Source: a virus. Taken from it: 27,881 bases of DNA. This document shows, piece by piece, positions 21,723-27,881 of this stretch. The stretch is taken from positions 1-27,881 of IMG/VR virus record IMGVR_UViG_3300030333_005513; one strand, written 5' to 3'. The translations under genes and the position numbers were made by a program. Position 1 is the stretch's first letter. Each line of letters opens with the position of its first letter. The notes under the pieces were generated by a model. It was not told where the DNA came from. It made no database searches and saw only the letters and a program-made list of their open reading frames with translations.

Positions 21723-23600
21723 ATGCCCCAACCTCCATCACCACCCCCGCGTAAGCAGAGGGTCGTAAACTTCGTATCCCCGGAGATTGCGGACCTTATC
21801 TTCTACGAGTTGCGTGATAGTAGGCTCCCCAAATACAAAAATCCCCCTGCGTATGGTACCGCCCACCCAGACGCCACAACTTATCCCCACCATAAGTTAG
21901 TTTTAATACGCCCAGCCACCGAGGCTGAAGATGGGTGGCAACGTTGGTATTATGCACGCGCCCGAGGCACTTCCGTACCTACGTCCAACCCTAACGGGAC
22001 TTTTACAGATCAAGATGAGTATAATTTTGAGATTGAGGGAGACGATCAGTTAACCCGTACATATATAATTCCCCGGGCTCAGTTTTTAGGTAACGCGGCG
22101 CCTTATCAATCTTATACTTACGCCGCCCCCACAGCAGGGACGGCGGATTCGCGTTTTACAGATTTTAAGTTTAGGGAGGAGAATATCCTCAGAACCCGAG
22201 ATAGTACCATAGATGCCTATTTCATAATAATTCAGCGGTTTTACTACAAGTCCGAAAAACTACGAGCCGTCTCCGAAACGGGTACGGCTCGGGGCGAGGA
22301 AGGTTCCGAAACTAGGCGAGAGGCCGATAGGCTGGCCTATTCCATTGAGCCGGGGATTGTGCTTCAACGCAGTTCAAGACTTACTGACGAAGAGTTATGG
22401 GATAACACCGAAAATCGCCTCGCCCTGCGAGCGGGTGTTAACAATACATCTATAACTAATCGGGTGGGTTTCATAGAGACGGACACCTCTGAGTTATCTC
22501 AAACTGAACCAGCCTCCAAGAATGAACCCCAATTTACCAAAAGGGTAGTTACGACAGACTCCGACGGAGTAGATGCTGTATGGGCGGCTAACCGCAAGGT
22601 AAGAGCCTCTGACCCAGCCAACGGCAGTGAAATGTCTACGTTCTTGGGTGGAGGTATCGTGGATGTAGACATCAGTCTAGTAGCAGACACTGCTTCCGCT
22701 GATTCTGGGTTTTTAGTGGTAGGCTCCCAAGTGTCTCCTATGGGTGGAGGTGACGCGATCAGAACTACAAAGACTATAGATGAATTTCCTATACTTAGGG
22801 AGGATCGTTACGATAGTCAACTAGACGCCATGTTGACTATTACGAAGAGCGTCATCGTCCCCGGTTCAGAGGTGGGCTCTAAGTCAGGTTGTGGTTCTCT
22901 CGTAGAGATTAAACCTGTAGATAAGTGGCGTTCTATTAAGATACAGACTTCTGTAGGAGCCTCTGCCATAAGGACCGAAATTATTCCCGGAGTGTTTAAC
23001 TACCGCTTTCCTGCTGTTATTGAGAAAGCTTACTTTGATTGGGCATGGGCGTATGCTTATCATGGGAGTAACCGGGCCGAGGACTCTGATATGGCTTTAA
23101 TATTCCATGTCACCGAGTCCGTCCAACAAGCAGTGAGAGGTAGGACGCGTAGGATAATTACATGTAATACCGACGGTATTATAGAGGAAAACCCCGTAAT
23201 TAGTTTCAAACCCCAGAGCCACACAGTTAGCTTTATGTCCGCAGGTAGTTATGCTAGTAAAAAAACTGTTTGGGCCAAGGCTGGTGTACGTACTTGGCAA
23301 ACCCCACTAGCCCTTTGTAAAGGCATTGATATCCTCTTACCCCCAAAACTTGCGTCAGGTGTCCAAGGCGTCCACGTCGATGGAGACTGGACTGCGGCCA
23401 TCCCGGCCACCTCCCCCGCAGGTATGCCAGCGGAAGGAACTCCCATGACTATTGATATCAAAACCCGCAGACTCAAACTTGGTTACTGGGAGGTTTTAAT
23501 TACCGAGATTTTTAGTCCCGGCCCCGGTATGTCTGAGGACACTTTATTAACTTTGACCCCCACCGATTTAGAAAGCACTATGGATGGGGAGGAGTCATAA
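21723..23600 (+). CDS. Large structural-type protein, family unknown
   Basis: A 625-aa late protein I cannot assign. It starts with a Pro-rich stretch, then VVNFVSPEIADLIFYELRDSRLPKY, and is beta-rich throughout with many polar loops. Size, late position and composition fit a virion protein, most likely a tail, fibre or tail-spike-base component. A short charged segment near 187-200 (TARGEEGSETRREADR) could be a linker between two domains. No catalytic motif is obvious. It shares its stop with the start of the next gene (TAATG), so the two are probably made in a fixed ratio and may form one appendage. Confidence 0.6.
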   Translation: MPQPPSPPPRKQRVVNFVSPEIADLIFYELRDSRLPKYKNPPAYGTAHPDATTYPHHKLVLIRPATEAEDGWQRWYYARARGTSVPTSNPNGTFTDQDEYNFEIEGDDQLTRTYIIPRAQFLGNAAPYQSYTYAAPTAGTADSRFTDFKFREENILRTRDSTIDAYFIIIQRFYYKSEKLRAVSETGTARGEEGSETRREADRLAYSIEPGIVLQRSSRLTDEELWDNTENRLALRAGVNNTSITNRVGFIETDTSELSQTEPASKNEPQFTKRVVTTDSDGVDAVWAANRKVRASDPANGSEMSTFLGGGIVDVDISLVADTASADSGFLVVGSQVSPMGGGDAIRTTKTIDEFPILREDRYDSQLDAMLTITKSVIVPGSEVGSKSGCGSLVEIKPVDKWRSIKIQTSVGASAIRTEIIPGVFNYRFPAVIEKAYFDWAWAYAYHGSNRAEDSDMALIFHVTESVQQAVRGRTRRIITCNTDGIIEENPVISFKPQSHTVSFMSAGSYASKKTVWAKAGVRTWQTPLALCKGIDILLPPKLASGVQGVHVDGDWTAAIPATSPAGMPAEGTPMTIDIKTRRLKLGYWEVLITEIFSPGPGMSEDTLLTLTPTDLESTMDGEES

Positions 23601-25210
23601 TGGCTAATAACGAAGATCGTTTAATAGCTAGGGTAGTAGCGGCTGTTAAGTCTTGGCTGGAACAACGGGGTATAGGTGGGGGTGGTGGAGGTGACCCCCG
23701 CGATTTAGATGGTGATGGTAGGGTCACTCGACGTGAGAGAGCCGCGACAAAAAGAGCCGACAGGTTAGCGAAACGGAATGCGAGGAAAGCGAGGCGTGAT
23801 TCGGGTTTACTCCCGGGCATGACCCGAGCACAAACGGCGGACTTTCGCCGTATGGAACAAGCTCAAGCCGACAGAGCCGCCCAACAGAACAACAAACCCC
23901 AACCCCCACCGCCCGCCCCTCCGGGGGCTAATGTCGCCAACCAAGCGGCACCTAATTTTGATGACCAGCTTAGAGCCGTAGCGGCAAGAGAGAGTGAGGA
24001 AAAAGCCAAGATTGAGGCCGCACTTGCAGACGCTAAGTCATCTGCGGATACCGATGTTAACGATGGCGCTACAGGCGTTATTGGGGATGTGGGCCTACAA
24101 GGAGTTGCTGGCGCTGAGGGGAATAAAAACATTATAACAAATTCCCCCAATGAGAAGAACATAGGTAAAGCAACCAACTTAAACCCACAACCGGGGTTTG
24201 TAACTGTACGGGCTGAAAACGAAAATGGCACACGTAAGTGTTTTGGTGTTTTAGGGTATGAGGCAACTGGTTGTGGGGATGGGTTTCCCGCCGTTAGAAC
24301 TGTTTGGTGGGAACCGGAATTTGGGTTCGGCACAGGCACTGGGGTTGGGGTTGGTACCGGTAGAGGGACCGGAGACGGACCACCTTCGGTCAGCATAGCT
24401 AAAGGGCTTAACCTAGTTCCCAGTAGTAATACTTACGGAGAACATCATCCCGAGACTTTGTGGAAAGCCATATTCACGGCGGCCAACGGGACGCATGAGT
24501 TAACCCCCGACGCCACTAATTATTTATGGGTTAAGATAAGTTATTCTGAACGAGAGGTTTTGGTAGCCGATGAGCTATGGCAAAATTATGGCATAGAAGA
24601 CTACGACTTCGACTTTGATTATGACTATAATTTCGAGTTTAACTTCACAGGAGGATTTACTGGGGCGGGCACAGGAAGGGGTACAGGAACAGGTATAGCA
24701 ACTGTCCACGCGGGGCTAGACATGGATGGTCAAAGTCTAGAATATGGCTCCAGCGGTGTTGGTACGGGTTGCGAGTGTGGCGATGTCCCTGTTACCGGAC
24801 ATGCGTATTTCACAGGAGATAATGAAATACTCATACCCGTATATACGGATGTGTACGGGGAATTTTATGGAACGGGGGCGGGGTCTGGCTCAGGTTCAGG
24901 TTCCGGCACTGGATACACTTATAAACCTGAGGTTTTCGACGGGTCTATAAAGCAGTACATGCTCCATACTTCGTCCGCACCTATCGTAGTTACTCCCATA
25001 ACAACAAGTTCTACAGCACCTGCTGACACTAAAACTGATAAACACCAGTTTTTAGGTTCCGTAACTCTTAACGAAAAAGGTGAGGTAACCGCATGGGAGT
25101 GGCGTGTAAATCACGCTTTTTACTGGAATGCCCCGGATTTTGTGGCAGGTAGTTATGGCAAGACCAAAAAATCACCCCCTCCTAATTACGACCCTCCAGA
25201 CATCTCTTAA
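23600..25210 (+). CDS. Multi-part Gly-rich virion-type protein, candidate fibre or receptor-binding protein
   Basis: A 536-aa mosaic. Residues 1-20 form a helix; 25-34 are a poly-Gly linker; 35-46 (DLDGDGRVTRRE) fit a 12-residue EF-hand calcium loop (Asp35, Asp37, Asp39, Thr43, Glu46); 50-150 are basic and helical with a Pro-rich break. Five collagen-like G-x-y triplets follow (159-174). Then come a globular part with WWEPEF, Gly-Thr repeats (243-260), an alternating acid-aromatic run DYDFDFDYDYNFEFNF (334-349), more Gly-Thr repeats (351-365), CECGD (391-395) and a Gly-Ser run (427-437). Collagen triplets and Gly repeats are common in phage fibres, hence the call. A strong ribosome site, GGGGAGGAG (23586-23594), precedes the ATG by 5 bp, suggesting high expression. 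Confidence 0.6.
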   Translation: MANNEDRLIARVVAAVKSWLEQRGIGGGGGGDPRDLDGDGRVTRRERAATKRADRLAKRNARKARRDSGLLPGMTRAQTADFRRMEQAQADRAAQQNNKPQPPPPAPPGANVANQAAPNFDDQLRAVAARESEEKAKIEAALADAKSSADTDVNDGATGVIGDVGLQGVAGAEGNKNIITNSPNEKNIGKATNLNPQPGFVTVRAENENGTRKCFGVLGYEATGCGDGFPAVRTVWWEPEFGFGTGTGVGVGTGRGTGDGPPSVSIAKGLNLVPSSNTYGEHHPETLWKAIFTAANGTHELTPDATNYLWVKISYSEREVLVADELWQNYGIEDYDFDFDYDYNFEFNFTGGFTGAGTGRGTGTGIATVHAGLDMDGQSLEYGSSGVGTGCECGDVPVTGHAYFTGDNEILIPVYTDVYGEFYGTGAGSGSGSGSGTGYTYKPEVFDGSIKQYMLHTSSAPIVVTPITTSSTAPADTKTDKHQFLGSVTLNEKGEVTAWEWRVNHAFYWNAPDFVAGSYGKTKKSPPPNYDPPDIS

Positions 25211-25216
25211 TATTTA

Positions 25217-26074
25217 GTGGACTCCAAGATATCCATAGTTAGTAAACTTAATGGTATAGGGGACTCTATGGTGTCCATGTGGTGTGTTGAGGGGTTCAAA
25301 CAGGCGGGACTCGACGTAGATTTTTTTGTACGCCCTGACCATGTGGGGATGTGCAGTTTCTTTCACGACAAAGTTTATCCCAAGGATAACGCCCCTATAA
25401 GTGCTATAACACTCAACTTAAACTCCACAGGAGGGCAGATGGCGGGACTACCTCCAGATAAGGCGGCTAGAATGGATTGGTGGTGGAAGTGGGCGGCAGA
25501 TCAGTTTACCGGAGATATACCTGAAAATGCTTCCCCCCAAAAGCCTCAGCTTATAAAGCCATTGGAAAAAGTCCCCCAGTTTGAGAATGCCGTGGTAATA
25601 GCCCCCGAATGTTGTTTCCTCAACCGAAAGTGGAGTATAGGCCATTACAGCAGGTTAGTTCTTTTGTTGAAACAGGCAGGGTACGAAGTGATTTCATTTG
25701 TTGCGCAGGAAGATTCTCAGGTAAAGGCTATAAAAGACATAGTTTACCATTACGGGTTCTCTCTAGAGTATTTAGTGAGGGCGATATACTCCTGTAAGTT
25801 GCTTATAGGTAATGACAGTGGCCCCGCCCACATTGCAGGAACCGTAGGAACCCCATGCATACCCATCCACGCCATAATGCCACCCAACCTCTTGTGGGAA
25901 CGCTATAGTAACTTCTACCCCGTATTTGCAACCGACTCTTGTGCGGGGTGCGGGTTTACTCCCGATTTAGGTTACCACCCCCATTCATGTAGCGCGATGT
26001 GTTCTGCTTTAGAGGGTATTAGTGCTGAGGAAGTATACAAAGTCGCTGTCAATGCTCTTGAGCAGATAAATTAG
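25217..26074 (+). CDS. GT9-family glycosyltransferase (heptosyltransferase-like)
   Basis: A 285-aa protein with the GT-B features of family 9 (ADP-heptose:LPS transferases). The N-terminal loop LNGIGDSMVS (11-20) matches the family's G-x-G-D site. The C-terminal donor site reads LLIGNDSGPAHIAGTVGTP (195-213), with Asp200, Ser201, Gly202 and His205. Four cysteines near the end (242, 245, 258, 262) may bind metal, an uncommon addition. The start is GTG at 25217. In bacteria these enzymes extend the LPS inner core; here the gene sits among virion-protein genes. It may alter host LPS, which blocks superinfection, or modify a virion glycan. The family is clear; the sugar is not. Confidence 0.88.
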   Translation: MDSKISIVSKLNGIGDSMVSMWCVEGFKQAGLDVDFFVRPDHVGMCSFFHDKVYPKDNAPISAITLNLNSTGGQMAGLPPDKAARMDWWWKWAADQFTGDIPENASPQKPQLIKPLEKVPQFENAVVIAPECCFLNRKWSIGHYSRLVLLLKQAGYEVISFVAQEDSQVKAIKDIVYHYGFSLEYLVRAIYSCKLLIGNDSGPAHIAGTVGTPCIPIHAIMPPNLLWERYSNFYPVFATDSCAGCGFTPDLGYHPHSCSAMCSALEGISAEEVYKVAVNALEQIN

Positions 26075-26085
26075 CGTTTTTCCTT

Positions 26086-26107
26086 GTAGGGGTTATATTT
26101 CTCCTAC
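26086..26107 (+). promoter_or_regulatory. Hairpin / -10-like box before the 26111 gene
   Basis: GTAGGGG (26086-26092) pairs with CTCCTAC (26101-26107) with one G-T pair, leaving the 8-nt loop TTATATTT. The stem ends three bases before the ATG at 26111, so it would hide the start region in mRNA. The loop also contains TATATT, which could serve as a -10 in the DNA. Confidence 0.4.
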
Positions 26108-26110
26108 GAT

Positions 26111-26785
26111 ATGGCAAATGAGCGAAACCTTACCCTCGCTGAGGCGCGGGCCCTTCTATATAAACATGCTACAGACGATGCGTCAGATTCCGACGGAACG
26201 TTCAAAGCCCGACTAAATGAGGCTATAGAACGTATTTATACTGAAGGTATTTGGGATGGTTTAACTGTACGTGCAGATTTATCTTCTTATGTAGCTAATG
26301 AGGTACTAACCCTCCCCTACGCATATGAAGCAATATTGTCGATAGCGATTGATGATAATCCTACCCCTATCATGGGTAAGCAGTACGAGTTCATGCGAGG
26401 AGGCCCCGGCATTGAGGACGCGGGTGAGGGAGGAGCATTCGTCATAGACTTAGGTTTTGATAGTACTGGGGACGCTCTCCGTCGTTATAAGATTTTACAG
26501 GATGTTGATTCAGGAACAGAGATAGAGGGTCTGATTAAACGCAGATATGTGTACATCTCTAGTGACTCTGATGTTATTGTCCCATCTAATATAGGAGCCC
26601 TTAAACACGCATTGCTCGCTATAACTTACGAGGATGAAGGAGATATACAGAGAAGTACCGCTTTCTGGGATGAGTGCTATAATATACTCCAATCAGCTAA
26701 ACAGGTTAACCGCGCAGGTATAATCAACCCTAACCCCCAACAACAATGGGGTTTTATGTCTAATAAACCACACAGCATTTTATAA
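26111..26785 (+). CDS. Candidate head-tail connector (neck) protein
   Basis: A 224-aa protein. The helical start (LTLAEARALLYKHATDD, FKARLNEAIERIYTEGIWDGLT), a beta-rich middle and a final helix with GALKHALLAITYEDEGDIQRSTAFWDECYNILQSAKQ resemble adaptor or tail-tube-A type connector proteins of short-tailed phages. These bind under the portal and close the head. The resemblance is to general layout, not to a diagnostic motif, so the assignment is tentative. No Shine-Dalgarno site is present and a hairpin abuts the ATG. The stop overlaps the next start (TAATG). Confidence 0.45.
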   Translation: MANERNLTLAEARALLYKHATDDASDSDGTFKARLNEAIERIYTEGIWDGLTVRADLSSYVANEVLTLPYAYEAILSIAIDDNPTPIMGKQYEFMRGGPGIEDAGEGGAFVIDLGFDSTGDALRRYKILQDVDSGTEIEGLIKRRYVYISSDSDVIVPSNIGALKHALLAITYEDEGDIQRSTAFWDECYNILQSAKQVNRAGIINPNPQQQWGFMSNKPHSIL

Positions 26786-27240
26786 TGGCCGAATACGCAA
26801 AACCTTTCTCTGGTAAGGATCAACGGGAGTTTGCCCGTAGGCGATCCGTGATAAATCAAATACGTGCCGCGAAGATTCGTGAGAGACGCGCCGCCCGTAA
26901 AGCGGGAGATCATGGCAAGGACGCCGCAATCCTCATGCAAGGCGAAAAGATGGGAATCCCATTTGGCGGAGTAGCTTCTGCAGAGAATTTAGATCAACTT
27001 GTTTTGTCAGAGATGCACATGAACAAGCAGATTGCAGATAAAAGGGATGCGCAACGTGCTAACATGTTGTCTCGACAGGCCCCCCAACAACCTGACCCGG
27101 TTCCGGGTAAAGGTCCCTCAGGTCCCGCCGAACAAGAGACTAATATTAATGTTGTATCACCCGGAGATACTTTCTTCGGATTTCTGGGGAGGCAAGACCC
27201 CCTAAAGACTGCCTTATACATGGAAGATTTAATTGAATAA
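26785..27240 (+). CDS. Hypothetical basic late protein
   Basis: A 151-aa protein. Residues 5-45 are very basic (REFARRRSVINQIRAAKIRERRAARK), likely a helix that touches DNA or the inner capsid. Residues 60-100 are helical and 100-125 Pro/Gly-rich; the end (PGDTFFGFLGRQDPLKTALYMEDLIE) is hydrophobic with an acidic tail. It is translationally coupled to the preceding connector-like gene and lies 5 bp before the last gene of the window. An internal virion or ejection-related role is possible. No family is recognised. Confidence 0.6.
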   Translation: MAEYAKPFSGKDQREFARRRSVINQIRAAKIRERRAARKAGDHGKDAAILMQGEKMGIPFGGVASAENLDQLVLSEMHMNKQIADKRDAQRANMLSRQAPQQPDPVPGKGPSGPAEQETNINVVSPGDTFFGFLGRQDPLKTALYMEDLIE

Positions 27241-27245
27241 TTAAT

Positions 27246-27881
27246 ATGGCTACAGACCCAAACAGAGCAATAATGTCGGCCGTCTCCCCGGAGCAGATGG
27301 AGCAGGCTAGGAGAAATGCCGCTATACAACAAGCTGGTAGGCAAATGGCTGAAGCAAGGTCACAGTTGCCTTTCAACCTCGCGGGACGCAGACTCTCCCC
27401 CACACAACAACAATCATTCGTTGATAATCCTAACAACTGGACCCCAAAAAACCCTATAGCCCATACACACGCCACACTGGCTTTGATTGGTATGGGACTG
27501 CCTCTTGCCGACGCAGTCGATGCCCTACTTTATGGGGGTGAAGGTCTAGTTAAGCTAGTTTTAGGTGACCGTGAAGGCGCCCTTGAAGATGGGACTATGG
27601 CCATGCTCGCCGCTGGTAGCATCCTCCCCGGAAATGAAACTGGACTCCCTTTAAGGTTAAATAAAGCACTCCAAGTGGGGGGTTACATTCCACGTAGAGG
27701 CACAGAGTTGATTTTTGAGGCGGGTGTTGACGCTAGTAAGTGGGTAATGGATGGCGCCAAGAAACTTAAAAATAAAACGTTCCCCCCGAGAACTAATTTT
27801 CTAGGGGGTGAGTCGGCTAAACGCCTCGCACGCGCCGCCCACAGCGTCGCCCAGAAAAGTGATACTCCCGCCTTCACTGTA
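27246..27881 (+). CDS. Partial late protein, cut by the window edge
   Basis: An open frame of 212 codons with no stop before the end. The start ATG at 27246 lies 5 bp after the previous stop. Residues 1-70 are rich in Gln, Ala, Arg and Asn (SPEQMEQARRNAAIQQAGRQ). Then follow hydrophobic segments (about 81-100, HATLALIGMGLPLADAVDALLY, and 127-135, TMAMLAAGS) and a basic Lys/Arg region. A Gln/Ala-rich start with hydrophobic helices suits an internal virion protein ejected with the DNA, but this is a guess from composition and position. Confidence 0.7.
   Translation, partial: MATDPNRAIMSAVSPEQMEQARRNAAIQQAGRQMAEARSQLPFNLAGRRLSPTQQQSFVDNPNNWTPKNPIAHTHATLALIGMGLPLADAVDALLYGGEGLVKLVLGDREGALEDGTMAMLAAGSILPGNETGLPLRLNKALQVGGYIPRRGTELIFEAGVDASKWVMDGAKKLKNKTFPPRTNFLGGESAKRLARAAHSVAQKSDTPAFTV

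Noticed and set aside
23863-24396. 177-codon minus-strand open frame
   Set aside because: Antisense to the Gly/Pro-rich part of the 536-aa gene; its Pro-Val-Pro and Gly runs are mirror images of those repeats.
1-27881. tRNA genes
   Set aside because: I looked for T-loop GTTCRA sequences next to an acceptor stem in the intergenic gaps and found none. A dedicated tRNA search would be decisive.

Overview
The window is part of a tailed double-stranded DNA phage genome (Caudoviricetes type). It carries a large terminase with ATPase and nuclease motifs, a portal, a scaffold-like protein, a major capsid protein, a lysis block and a self-encoded replisome. No integrase, excisionase or bacterial housekeeping gene is visible. 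A Gram-negative host is inferred from the overlapping spanin-like pair (the second partner is a lipoprotein) and from a heptosyltransferase-type (GT9) enzyme. Most start codons lack a Shine-Dalgarno sequence, so the host probably tolerates SD-independent initiation. The host phylum cannot be named from this sequence.

Layout. There are two divergent arms that meet in a 56-bp gap at 11390-11445. The left arm (11389 down to 215, all minus strand) is the replication side. In transcription order it holds a tandem ribbon-helix-helix protein, a RuvC-like resolvase, an SNF2-type helicase fused to a DUF2800/Cas4-like nuclease, a protein in the slot usual for an ssDNA-binding protein, an FkbM-like methyltransferase, family A DNA polymerase, a PrimPol/SF3 helicase, two small unknowns, a 465-bp non-coding block full of iteron-like repeats, a GT32-like glycosyltransferase and a final small gene. 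A strong intrinsic terminator at 158-191 closes this arm.

The right arm (11446 to the end, all plus strand) is the late side. It runs terminase, portal, two small proteins, scaffold, then a promoter and a long structured leader, capsid and terminator. Next come two holin-like proteins, overlapping spanins, a glycosyltransferase, a scar of gene fragments, a proline-rich protein and a cysteine-peptidase endolysin. Several large unknown virion-type proteins follow, with a GT9 glycosyltransferase among them. The last gene is cut by the window edge.

How it works together. The left arm supplies priming, unwinding, synthesis and recombination. The right arm packages DNA, builds the virion and lyses the cell. 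Four glycan-type enzymes are spread over both arms, which suggests the phage modifies host surface or virion sugars. The most unusual items are: (1) the repeat cluster at 1737-2040, a candidate origin or operator array; (2) the scar at 20225-20312, where the start of the endolysin gene and the tail of the Rz1-like gene lie duplicated side by side, recording how cargo genes entered the lysis block; (3) the helicase-nuclease fusion with a promoter and start codon at the domain joint; (4) two proteins sharing Gly-Ser/Thr repeats and a C-x-C-G motif.
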